NCBI GenBank assembly: GCA_963682055.1
Contig: OY821748.1
Span: 625,001-689,000, forward strand
Reading direction: 5' to 3'
Length of the DNA stretch: 64,000 nucleotides
Origin: Primula veris
Taxonomy: Eukaryota > Streptophyta > Magnoliopsida > Ericales > Primulaceae
The notes beneath the pieces are model-generated. The model was not told the origin of the DNA. It did not search any database and was given only the letters and a program-made list of their open reading frames with translations. Made by a program: the position numbers and the translations under genes. Positions 36,594-52,706 of the stretch are shown here, in pieces (the first letter of the stretch is position 1; each line of letters starts with the position of its first letter).

Positions 36594-37842
36594 AATACAT
36601 ATTTATCCCTCCAAATATACATAAAATTCTATAATTTGATAAATCAAAATATAAATATTCAACATAATAAAAACTCAATCTACTAAAAACGCAAATAAAA
36701 ATATACTAGAACCCTAGTTGAGTCTGCCCTAAATTTAAATATTAATTAAAAATAAAAAAAATTGTTAAATCTAAAACTCACGCTACTAAAAACCCAAATA
36801 AAAATATAATATAAACATAGTTAAGCATAACCTAAATTTAAATATTAATTAAAAAATAAATATATAAATTGTTAAATCTATTATTACTAATAATCAAAAT
36901 CATTAATGAACTGGATATGTCATGTAATGTGACACATTAACGAGTTGATTTTCTGGATAGAAAAAACATGCGAGGACTTTATGATTTGTCCACCAATTTA
37001 CAATCAACTTAGAGTTGGAATATAGCAAGTAGCATGATATTGTATAGTTCCGAGGAGAAACAAATAAGAAGCACATTGTATACGTCCATTATCTAATGAA
37101 TAACCATCGACATTTAATTTTAATCTCCCAAAGGGATGACATTTTTAACAAAAAATTATTTGATCTTCAAGGAATTAATTAACCAAAAGTTGATGGAAAC
37201 TAAAAGTTTTCCATAAATCATAATGATTACTGACTATATATATATACAGGATCTGCAATTAGGAATTTTATTTAAATATTATTCGAAATGTGAAGGTAGT
37301 CCAAAAGGAATCAATGTTCAAAATTATTTAATACCACCCTTACAGGTAAGTTTTAGCCATATTTTTTGTACTTTTATGTGTTTTTATTTTATAGCTTTTA
37401 AATTTGCTGGATGTCAAGGTTTTTGTAAAGAAAAACAATAAAAGGACTCCATAATAATATCTTTAAATTGGTATGTGAACAGTGAACCCAAGCCGTTGTT
37501 AAAGATACTTATTAGTGTTTTAATTGAAAATTGGAGATCAAAATAAATTGTCAAAAGTATGGGAATTACTCCGTTACCTACTAATTATACAGTTCATTTT
37601 ATTTTTTAAATGGTAATTAAAGCCCATGCCTAAATTTTGGTGCTCTCATTTTTATAAACTTTAAATAATAGCACAAGGTATACGTACAGAAATGTCCACA
37701 CACATGTGAAACGCCACTGACAATTAATATAAGAATTTAATAGTTTCCACCTACAATATTAATGAAAATGGAATTTTATTTTTTTTAGAAACGAGTCATT
37801 TTCGAGAGGAATTAATATTGCCATAAATACCGTACCAAATTA
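36594..37842. other. Intergenic DNA, no gene seen
   Basis: Two related AT-rich blocks at about 36655-36770 and 36775-36880 (both contain actaaaaac.caaataaaaatat and taaatttaaatattaatt) form a weak direct repeat. Similar blocks recur at 51990-52190. The 72-codon frame at 37223-37441 has no domain. Confidence 0.45.
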
Positions 37843-38030
37843 CATTATAAAAAAAATACTCAGATAGCGACGGGATTAGTGACGGTATTTTTTGTTATGA
37901 GCTTATTAGCGACGGTTTTTGTGACGGATTTGTGACAGTTTAATCAATTTGTGACAGATTTGTAATAACTTTTTAAATTAATAATATACTTATGACATAT
38001 TTTGACTTTTACTTAATAAAAAAAGTAGTA
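37843..38030 (+). mobile_element. CACTA-type MITE, copy 7 (decayed)
   Basis: Core is well conserved (gcgacgggattagtgacgg, gcttattagcgacgg) but the 3' half is diverged and the ends read cattata and tagta. No TSD. Confidence 0.7.
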
Positions 38031-38122
38031 AATAGGGATCTTAAGGTGCTGTAGACTATAGTTAAATAGGGCCCCACATAAAGGTCCAAAGAAAAAATAA
38101 TTTAGGCACGTGATACTATTAC

Positions 38123-38318
38123 CACTATAAAAAAAAAATATTCAAATAACAACGAGATTAGTGACGGTATTTTTTGTTACGAGCTTATTAGCGACGGTTT
38201 TTGTGACGGATTTGTGACAGTTTAGTCAATTTGCGACAGATTTGTGACAATTTTTTAAATTAGCGACAAGTTTTTGACAGTTTTTGACTCTTACTAAATC
38301 AAATATTATTTTGTAGGA
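38123..38318 (+). mobile_element. CACTA-type MITE, copy 8
   Basis: Starts CACTATAAAAAAAAAA and ends attattttgtagga, the last two bases differing from TAGTG. The TSD is tac at 38120-38122 and 38319-38321. It is the same orientation as copy 7, 92 bp away. Confidence 0.82.
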
Positions 38319-38321
38319 TAC

Positions 38322-38780
38322 ATTCATTCATCCTACAATCCACTTTGTCCTGTTCAAAATGAAATTAAATCAAACATATTAATAATTGAAACAAGTTTTA
38401 CATAAAAACACTTTTAACACCAAATGATAATATGTGAAGGGTAAGAGAAGTGAATATATGTATTTTACTATCTTTTACACCTCATTTCATAATACTCTAA
38501 GAAGTTGGTATCCACTCCCAGTACACATCTAAATGTCTTAAACTTTTGGATAATCATTTAACAACTACTAATATGATACCTCGTACATGTGTAGTCATAC
38601 TTACAGATTATGAAACATAATTATAACAAACTCGTTTACACTTAAACATTTTTGGTGAAAATTTGTTTTGGTTTATGACATATAAGATTGGTGACGTGAT
38701 TAGTATGGCAAGCAGTGTGAAAATAGTGTGAGTATGAATCATGATGATAGGAACATGGCCATGTGAAAGGGGACAAATCA
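38322..38780. other. Intergenic DNA, no gene seen
   Basis: AT-rich spacer between two transposons. Confidence 0.5.
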
Positions 38781-38788
38781 ACTATACA

Positions 38789-39529
38789 TAGGGATTAAAT
38801 GACACGAGCGTCGTTCGTGTTCGGCTCGGTTAAATTTCGGTTCATACGAATATGATAATAAACAAGAATATAAGTGTTCGTCTATTAAGTGAACTGAACA
38901 TGAACATGAACATGATTCTGTTCGTTTCGTCTAAACTCGTATTCGTGTAACTATATAAAATAAAAAAAACTAAATCTATCAGTAATGATGTAACAAAAAC
39001 TAGCTAGTATTACTACAAATTAATAAAGTTATTTGTATTACAATAATATTAGTGATATATTTGTATTATTTCAAATTTATTAAGTTAATTTATATCATCA
39101 TACTATAAATACAGTCACCGATTTTATTGTTAAGTGTCCGACTCGTTAAACTAATTAATTATACATATGTAAAAAAAAATTATACATTAATATAAATTAT
39201 TTTATAATGTTAAATAGATTAATTAAGTAATATTTTATTTATTAATAGACAATTTTATCATGGTAAACAATATAATAATAAAGATAAAATTATAATTATA
39301 TTCTAAAAAGAAAGGAAAAAAACAGTATTTTGAAATTATTAAATGTTTTAAATGAGAAAAGACATTCACGAACATCTCGTGTTCAGCTCGTCAAATGTTC
39401 TGTTCATGCTCGTCGAACGTTCGTTCGTATTTAAATGAACATGAACTAAACATGAACAAGTGTTTCAGTTGATGAACATGAACATGAACAGACCCGTGTT
39501 GCGCTCGTTTCGTTTCATTTACGGCCCTA
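38789..39529. mobile_element. hAT-type non-autonomous element, GTTCG family, copy 1
   Basis: 741 bp. The left end TAGGGATTAAATGACACGAG and the right end, reverse-complemented, TAGGGCCGTAAATGAAACG, are flanked by actataca (38781-38788) and gctataca (39530-39537), 7 of 8 matching. Both ends are rich in gttcgtgttcg/gaacatgaaca repeats and fold on each other around an AT-rich middle. No transposase. A close relative is at 50485-51276. Confidence 0.85.
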
Positions 39530-39537
39530 GCTATACA

Positions 39538-40096
39538 ACATTTACATCTACATTTGCTACGTTAAAAAGACAATATAGACGATGTGTAGAACTTTTAATT
39601 TATCACCTTCATATTTTTTTGGGATTATTTTGACTTTTACCAAAAAAACAAACTGTATCAGGTTACTCTTTTAAAACATCAAATTATAGATGTGTTCTAA
39701 CATGTTACATAAATGAAAAATAAAAAAGTCTCACTCATAATTATTTAATATTAAAACTCTAATCATGGGTGCTTTTATTCTTAGTTAAAAGGAGAAATAA
39801 AAAAATAAAATAAAAAAAGAAAATTTATATAGAAATTGTTGTTTGATGCAAATGTAAAAGTGTTATGTAAAATTAGAAAAAGTGTAGTTTTTTTTTTTTT
39901 TTTAATTTGAAAAAATAAAAGAGTAAGAAACAGTGCTTGCTCTTAGCAGCTCATATATATGAAAATCTATCTTATTTTATCATCTACAATTTGGCTCATT
40001 TTATACAGTAATTAGGAACCCAAATACAATATAATGTCATTTTTTTTTCTTCTCTCTCTTCCAACTGGGGACACAAGAAGGTTTTTCCATAAGGCA
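39538..40096. other. Intergenic DNA, no gene seen
   Basis: AT-rich with a T run at 39888-39904. Confidence 0.5.
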
Positions 40097-40213
40097 GGAT
40101 TTTTTGACTGCAAAATATCTGTTTTCATACCAAAACCGTAAATCCAAATTACAAACCGTAATTCGAATTTACAGTTTTGGAGTGAAAACAGAATTTTTGC
40201 AATTGAAAAATCC
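40097..40213. repeat. 117-bp fold-back element
   Basis: The left arm, from GGATTTTTTGACTGCAAAA to AAACCGTAAATCCAAATTAC, and the reverse complement of the right arm, starting GGATTTTTCAATTGCAAAA, match over nearly all of about 57 bp each, leaving almost no loop. No TSD could be read. The two opposed reading frames across it exist only because of the palindrome. Confidence 0.7.
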
Positions 40214-42458
40214 ATCCTCTTTTCCATCTATACCATATTTTCACTTATCTCCCATCTCCCTGGACAATAAGCTTGTTTGCATATCTTCTCTCTCTCTCTC
40301 GCACCGTGTTTTATGACTTGCTTGTTTTTCATCCCAAATTTTTTGCGATCTATAAGTAATCGTAATTAAACTAGGTACATATTTAGTCTTTTTAAAGTTA
40401 AGATGATGATATAATTAGGATTCAAAAAAATTTAGTTTCCAAGGTTTTAAGTTACTGCTACAAAATTTGAATATGATCAAGATTTGTTGATGTATATTAA
40501 ATGATTTTGGAATGAAAGTGGTTTTTGATCGTTCCATGATAGACCGAGAGTTCTTTTCACATTAGGGACCGAGTGAAAATTTATTGTGCTTTCAAGTTAC
40601 ATGGAAGGTAGCATAGATCGAAGTCTGATTACGAGAAAGGGAGATTAACGCTCTAACCACTTGGGTAATCCACATTGCTCAAATTACAACTTGCTTAAAG
40701 AATAGTTTTGAATTTTGATGTACAGTATGGGGATTAACTGATATTCTAGGTTGGGCTATATTTTTACTGACTATTTCCCCTATATGTTAAAAATGTTATT
40801 TACTTTAATAAAAGCAAAGACCAAGCTTCAATTTATTATTTTTTTTCCATCTTGTATTAAACAATTCTACTAAAGAGGCTTGTTTTTTTTTTTTTTTAAA
40901 TTCGTAAGAGTTGGTTATCAAACGCAGTGAGGTCTTTTTAAACCTAAAGATGAAGAGTTGGCTTTAGAAACTGCTCAATCATCAATCAGACGAGAAATTA
41001 GTTAGTCCTGCGTCAATTCACTTATATAACTCATTTAACTTAGATATGAAAATATTGTTATAAAATTATACAGTTTTCTTATCCATTACCTTAAATTTAC
41101 TAAACTCAAATATAAGGATCAATATGTTCCCTTATAATTAAAATAATAATTTCTCTATTTTACTTTTCTCTTATTCTATATCATTTATTTGTATTTTTCG
41201 CGTATAAATTAATAAAATAACAAAAAGATGAGTTGTATAGTTTTGATAGAAAAATTAATAAAAAAGCTGATAATTTATATAAACCAAAACGTTTACTTAT
41301 AAGTTGTAAAAATGTCCTTTTTACTTTAAACACGAGAAAACTTATAAGTTATTTAATGTGATTGCTCTATTAAATTAATTTGGGTTAAAAAAAATTGATA
41401 TAAATATATTAAAATATAGTAATATTTAGTTATAATAATAAATTTGATAGGTAAGCTAAAAAAATGCATAAAGTTAAACTGTTATCCTAAAAATATAAAA
41501 ATGACGATAATTACCTTAAATATGAGGGGAAATGTAAGTAAACTGATGCGGTTGCTCTTAAACGGAGGATCTATGTGGTGGTCTTTCAAAAAACACCATT
41601 TTGCACTTTTCAACATGTCATCCATAATTCATAACATAATTTGAATAAAATTTGAGAGTAAAAATAGAACCGGATAATTTCTGTAATAGTAAGAGAAAGG
41701 CACGTGTACATAATTCAAACATCCTCAATAATTATTAGTACTCCATTACAAAAGTGCTAGCAGTACAATTTAAGCAAATTCCTATTTAGCTCTCAAACGT
41801 ACAAAATGCACTGTTAACTCTTTCTAGTATAATTTATCTATAGTGAAAAAAAAATATAAAGTTTGTAGTATAAAAACAAATTGTTCTTTATTATGTGTGT
41901 GATACTTTTCACACAAATGTTTGCTAGACATATCTTATTATATTTATTATTAGAAGACACGTCATACGCAAACCGTATACAGAGTATGCCCGGATGAAAG
42001 TAGACAACATAGTACATAATTTATCATATGATTACAAACATCATTTATACTCATTATTACTCCCAAATGTAGTTCTAAAATTTGATTAATTTCCTATTTG
42101 GTTCTAAAATTTAATAACGTATTGATAAATCTTCTAATTGGACCCGATGAACGTTTCACTTCAGAAAGAATCTCGTTGTTTTAAGATTTTAATATAGTTT
42201 GACATTTGGCTAGTTTTTTTAGATTTTTAAAAGTTGGTTGCCAAACGCAGTGAGGTTTTCTTAACCAAAAAACAGAAAAAGAGGGCTTGGAAAACTACTA
42301 CCATTACCAGATGAACCGATATTAGTTTGATTGCCACAGATCGCATCGAAGCAAACAGGGAACTAAACCCATGATGGCGGAGTTTTTTGCCTGAAAATTG
42401 AATATGGCAAACCTCCCAGGCCAGTAATAATACTCCTTCCGATCCCATTTGATTTCTC
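40214..42458. other. Intergenic DNA and far 3' flank of THIC
   Basis: No gene. A block at about 40900-40945 (ttggttatcaaacgcagtga) recurs at 42232-42275 (ttggttgccaaacgcagtga), so a small dispersed repeat is present twice. The section from about 42240 to 42458 probably belongs to the long THIC transcript form. Confidence 0.45.
40600..40675 (-). mobile_element. Possible tRNA-derived SINE fragment
   Basis: On the minus strand, ttacccaagtggttagagcg (A-box-like, ending near 40649) is followed about 30 bases on by agacttcgatc (B-box-like, near 40616-40630), the spacing of an internal RNA polymerase III promoter. It does not fold into a full tRNA and no CCA-stem halves are seen, so a SINE head is more likely than a tRNA gene. 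Ends and TSD are not defined. Confidence 0.4.
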
Positions 42459-42704
42459 CTGAAAAAATAGAAACAGAGAAATGCACACTCCCTACGCAGG
42501 GATTATCCTGTTCAGGTTCGAAGGGACTTTCTCAGCCTGATCGTAACTTCAGCTCAAAGCTGAAGCAGATTCAGACACCCCCGGTGCCTTTTGATATTAG
42601 TATCAATTTAAAAGCACCAAACTCGCACACAATTTCAGTGTTTATTTATTAAACATTCCAAGTCAAACAGTACCGGACAAGCTTACTGAAAGCTGCTTAC
42701 TGAC
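42459..42704 (-). promoter_or_regulatory. Riboswitch-controlled 3' UTR splicing and polyadenylation region of THIC
   Basis: Reading the minus strand: splice-donor-like GTCAGT at 42704 and GTAAGC at 42700 and 42686; a poly(A) signal aataaataaa at 42650-42641; the TPP aptamer (42587-42483); then a splice acceptor ctattttttcag ending at 42459. In Arabidopsis THIC, TPP binding frees an upstream donor; splicing to the acceptor just behind the aptamer removes the processing site and yields long, unstable transcripts. The order of sites here matches that scheme. Which donor is used is inference. Confidence 0.7.
42483..42587 (-). promoter_or_regulatory. TPP riboswitch aptamer in the THIC 3' UTR
   Basis: The minus strand begins GCACCGGGGGTGTCTGAA, has a P3 extension with the hairpin cttcagct-ttg-agctgaag, then the conserved core CTGAGAAAGTCCC, TTCGAACCTGAACAGG, ATAATCCCTGCGTAGGGA, and closes with GTGTGC. 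CTGAGA and the ACCTGA...GGATAAT...GCGTAGGGA blocks are the thiamine pyrophosphate contacts of the thi-box class. The opening GCAC pairs with the final GTGC as P1. It lies downstream of the THIC stop, separated from it by a 3' UTR intron, as in other plants. Confidence 0.97.
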
Positions 42705-43789
42705 CTAAAGCTTGAAAACAAAGAGCATAAAAAGCTAACAGCGTCATACAATTGCTGTTCAGAGCTCCCTCCATTAGAGCCGTTATTCAAAGTCCCAGAG
42801 TTCTGCAAATCATTATGGAAAAGAATTGGAGGCAACAAAAAAGCAAATGATCTTGGTCTTCTATTATTAACACAAAATTATTCAAGTACTAAAGAAAAAC
42901 AGTATACAAAACATGGAGTGTCAACAAGAATTGGAGTGACCGCAGTGCAAATAGTTTATCACATAAAAATATTTAAATCCAAAAAATTGAATAAGTCAGC
43001 TATGTAATTCAAAAGTAAAACTGTGTAACTGAAATTGTATTAGTGGATCTTTAGTAAGGTTTATGTGATTGTACTTAATTACAGTAAATAAGGGCGTAGT
43101 AAAACATAAGAACTATAAGGTCTGGGGACATACTTTCAGTATCCAGAAATCCAGAAATCCAGGAAAAATACAATTTATTTCTTGTGCCTAAATGTTTTAA
43201 CTAATTAAGAATTCACGGGACAAATTGTAAAACCTATATATTTCGGGATTAAAAAATAGCAGAAAACAACCTGTCCAGGTCTGATGACAAGTTTTTTGCA
43301 ATGACTTATGAATGTAATTGGGGATTTTAGAAGGTTAGAGAACATTTTGGTAAGCCTCATAGGTGGTTTACAAAAATGTTGGGACTTCAGAAGAATTTCC
43401 CAAGTTTAGTTGGTCTAACTACGAACTGAAAGAATTAATCAACCTGATTGTATAAACTTAATAACTCTTAGAAATTGATAAAAACCCTTCAGACGTAATT
43501 GTCAATTAATAGACATGTAGGGCTTAATTGAGACAGTCTGGCAAATAGAGTCTTGCATGCAACTTTGGACTAGAGTGAGACTAGTATGCAAAGTGATTGG
43601 TGAGTTACTAGGTAAATTAGACCCAGAGGTGAGCACCATTAGCAGTAATAATAAGTTTGTGTGGCTATAAAATGTAGTATGCAAAATCGGTATTCACCTA
43701 GTATGCAAATCGGTAATCATGACACCCATGATGTAGTATTATACTATAAAATGTAGGAAACAGGATACATATTTTACTACTGACCTGAT

Positions 43790-49255
<5,466 letters not shown>

Positions 49256-49492
49256 CTCCTTCCGTTCCTATTTAATTGTCCACTACGGAACTACCTGCAA
49301 TTTTAACTGGTCAAGAACTTGTATCAAAATTGTCGGAATAAAAAATTTCAAAAGTTGATCATATAGTTCAAATGTTAAATTTTATGATTAGATTTAAAAA
49401 AAAAATTCATTTCAACAATTTTGATACAAGTTATAAGTCGGTCAAAATTGCACGTAATTTCGTAATGGACAATTAAATTGGAACGAAGGGAG
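49256..49492. mobile_element. Stowaway-type MITE, copy 2
   Basis: 237 bp. Left end CTCCTTCCGTTCC and right end GGAACGAAGGGAG are flanked by TA at 49254-49255 and 49493-49494. The arms (tttaattgtccactacgga, atggacaattaaattgg) pair along most of their length. It is better preserved than the copy at 36358. Confidence 0.9.
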
Positions 49493-49494
49493 TA

Positions 49495-49729
49495 ATATTT
49501 AAACACACACAAACAGATATTTATACATTAATACATATATAGTATAAATATAGAAAGTTAATTGCATGTTTATCATCCGATTAACCGGAGATTAGAAATA
49601 TAGAGAAGAATGCACATATATACACAGGATATATAAACACATTGAGCATAATTTAATCTAGCAAAAGATTATTCCATCAAAATAAGACTTATATAAACAT
49701 ATATGTCCACATATATACATACATACATG

Positions 49730-49781
<52 letters not shown>

Positions 49782-49975
49782 TTTACAGATCCAACGGCTC
49801 AGCCCTAAATATAAGCTTATTCTCTTTCTATTTATATATATTTATAATAGTAAGTAAAGTATTTTATGGTTTTATATATAAGCATACACGCGTATAGTGT
49901 GTACGTATATATATATATATATATAAATATGTGTATGTATACAAATTCTGCTGATAAGGTGATGGTGGTTGGTTT
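49495..49975. other. Intergenic DNA with TA/GA microsatellites
   Basis: A (TA)n run at about 49737-49761 passes into (GA)n to about 49780, and another (TA)n lies at about 49906-49923. No gene. Confidence 0.6.
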
Positions 49976-50176
49976 AAAACAGAGATAAGATCAGCTTGGT
50001 TTACAACTCTCCTCTATTTACTATTACACCCTTTACCTTTAATAAACCACATAAAGCTCCCTCCTATTTTGTAATGTTTTGCACTTTACACCCATGGTCC
50101 TTGAAGTTAACCTCAAATTATTAGGAGAATTTACATGGTCCTACTTCGCATTTTATAGTTAATTGGACATTAAAGC

Positions 50177-50434
50177 TAGGGTTGGGTTCGGTCCGGTTCG
50201 GTTCGCTTTTTAACAAAACCGAAACCGAACATATTTTTCTGTTCGGATTTTTTCGGTTTCGGTCTTTTTATTTTTTGGACCGAACCGGGTTTTTTCGGTT
50301 TTTCGGGCTTTTTCGGTTTCGGTCTTTTCGGTTTGGTTTTATTGAAAACCGAAACCAACCCGAAATTTTTTCAGTTTTTCTTTTTCGGTCTTTTTCGGTC
50401 CGGTTCAGTTTTTTCGGTTTTTCGTCCAGCCCTA
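50177..50434. mobile_element. hAT-type element with CCGAA repeats, copy 2
   Basis: 258 bp. TAGGGTTGG and CCAGCCCTA ends are flanked by attaaagc (50169-50176) and attaaagg (50435-50442), 7 of 8 matching. The interior is degenerate ttcggtt units. It sits in unit 1 of the tandem repeat, and units 2 and 3 show the empty site (catgaaagg). Confidence 0.88.
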
Positions 50435-50484
50435 ATTAAAGGTCGTAATTATAAGATTAATGGTATACGTACACCCATTACATT

Positions 50485-51276
50485 TAGGGTTGTAAAGGAG
50501 ATGAGCCGTTCGTGGAATCGTTCGTGTTCGGCTGATTTTCGGTTCATGTTCGCTCATCTATAAACGAACATGATAATGAACAAGAATATAGCGTTGGTCT
50601 ATTAATTGAGCTGAACATGAACATGACTCTGTTCGTTTCGTCTAAGCTCATGTTCGTGTAACGATATATAAAATTTGATAAAATTAAAAAGTTAAATCTA
50701 TTAATGATGTAACAAAAAACTAGCTAGTATTACTACAAAATAATAAACTTATTTATACTATAATAGTATTAATGATATGTTTGTATCATTTCAAACTTAT
50801 TAATGTAATTTATATCATCATACTATAAATACAGTTACCGATTTTATTGTTAAGTGCACGACTCGTTATAGTAATTAATTATAAGTATGTAAAAAATAAT
50901 TTATACATTAATAGAATATATAAACTTATAGCTAATAAAAATTTATGTTATAATGTCAAATAGATTAATTAACTAACGTTTTATTTATTTGTAGACAACT
51001 TTATCATAGTAAACAATATAATAACAAAGATAAAATTAGAATATATTCCAAAAAGAAAGGAAAAAAATACTGTTTTTTAAATTATTAAATGTTTTGATTG
51101 AAAAAATACGTTCACAAACAACTCGTGTTCGGTTCGTCAAATATTCGGTTCATATTTGTTAAACGTTCGTTCGTATTTAAATGAACATAAACTGAACATA
51201 AACAAGTATTTCAGTTGATGAACATGAACAGAGGCTTGATCGGCTCGTTTCGCTTCCTTTCCCCTTTCCGGCTCTA
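50485..51276. mobile_element. hAT-type non-autonomous element, GTTCG family, copy 2
   Basis: 792 bp, homologous end to end with 38789-39529 (shared ctgaacatgaacatga, actagctagtattactacaa, atcatcatactataaatac). A perfect 8-bp TSD, attacatt, lies at 50477-50484 and 51277-51284. Unit 2 of the tandem repeat shows the uninterrupted site cccattacattactct. Confidence 0.93.
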
Positions 51277-51808
51277 ATTACATTACTCTAAAACAGAGTA
51301 AGATCGGCTTGGTTCACAACTCTCCACTAATTACGATATCACCCTTCACATTTAATAAACCACATAAAACTCCTGCGTAACTTGTAATGATTACACTTTG
51401 CACCCATGGTCCTATTAAGAAAACCGGAAACTCTTGAAAGAATTTACATGGCATGTCGATCGTACTTTGCATTTAATAGTTAATTGTGCATGAAAGGTCG
51501 TAATTATACCCACACCCATTACATTACTCTCTATATTACTTTTTATTTTATTTTATAAGTACTCTCTTGTGTTATATTACTCTAAAACATAGATAAAATC
51601 GGCTTGGTTTACAACTCTCCACTAATTACGATCACACCCTTTACGTTTAATAAAGCACATAAAGCTCCCACGTAAGTTCTAATGTATTGCAGTTTGCACC
51701 CATGGTCCTATAAGCAAACCGGAAACTATTAGAAGATTTTACATGGGATCTCCATCGTATTTTGCATTTAATCGTTAATTAAACATGAAAGGATAGAATC
51801 ATAGCGTC

Positions 51809-52706
51809 ACATATATAATAAATTAATACTACATGTTAGTCTCACATAGAGATAATAAATTAATACTCCTATATGTTAATATTTTGTCCATCACATTTGA
51901 AAAATAACACTACAGAGACTGTCTTAACCAGACTAATTACCAGACAGTAATTTATCTAATTTTTATAATTCTCTTGACACCCAAGTAAAACAAAAATAAA
52001 ACCTCAAATATAATATTTATAGAACCCTAGTTGAGAATACCTTAAACTTAAATATTAATTAAAAATATTTAAAATTTTAATGATATTAATATATTTTATT
52101 TGACGATTAAACAAAATAAAAATCCAAATATAATATTATAGAACCCTATTTGAGACCACCATAAACTTAAATATTAATTAAAAATATTAAACATATGTCC
52201 GAATAGCATACTCTTAAATTTCGGGATGAAAATGAAATTCTAAATTTACATTAAGAACTGCTATGTTGAGAGTCTGGTTGACTCTATCTGGCTCATTATC
52301 ATTATTGATATTTGAATCACTCGTTTTGGTCAATTTAATTTTAATGTCCCAACCTTTCATAGTCAGCAATTGATCCCAATAATCTTCAAATATTTTACCC
52401 ATTTGATAATAATGCTAAGAAAACATTACGATTTCGCATAAAACATTTTAGTTCTTTTGTTTATGTTGCAAATGTATGTTTCTTCACTTAAATTTCATTG
52501 CTGTTTCGTTACATTCCACAAATATCTCTTTTAGGCTTATTAGCTATTCATGTCACTTTAAATTTTAATTTATTTTCCAAGTTGTTATTACTCCCAAGTA
52601 ATTGCATAACATGTTAGTTAGTCTGTCACAAACACGTCGTTATGTACAAAAATACTTTAAAACATTATTCACTAAGCAAATTAGTTCATACATTTCTCAA
52701 ATGCAG
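51809..52706. other. TNL 3' flank and intergenic DNA
   Basis: AT-rich. A weak direct repeat (aaacttaaatattaattaaa) appears near 52033 and 52163. A 62-codon minus-strand frame at 52214-52402 lies downstream of the TNL stop; I do not recognise it. Part of this stretch may be the TNL 3' UTR. Confidence 0.4.

Larger units (their letters stand above)
49976..51808 (+). repeat. Three-unit tandem repeat interrupted by two hAT elements
   Basis: Units start with aaaacagagataagatcagc (49976), aaaacagagtaagatcggct (51290) and aaaacatagataaaatcggc (51584). Shared landmarks are ttggtt.acaactctcc, tttaataaaccacataaa, ttgcacccatggtcc and gtcgtaattat. Unit 2 is 294 bp. Unit 1 is 248 bp once the two insertions and one TSD copy each are subtracted. 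No coding frame is shared by the units. The function is unknown. Confidence 0.85.

Noticed and set aside
40012..40316. Overlapping frames on both strands of about 70 codons with similar sequences
   Set aside because: Produced by the fold-back at 40097-40213, so the two proteins mirror each other. No domain.
52214..52402. 62-codon frame just downstream of the TNL stop
   Set aside because: No recognisable domain and no splice site linking it in frame to the TNL. It was left as part of the flank.
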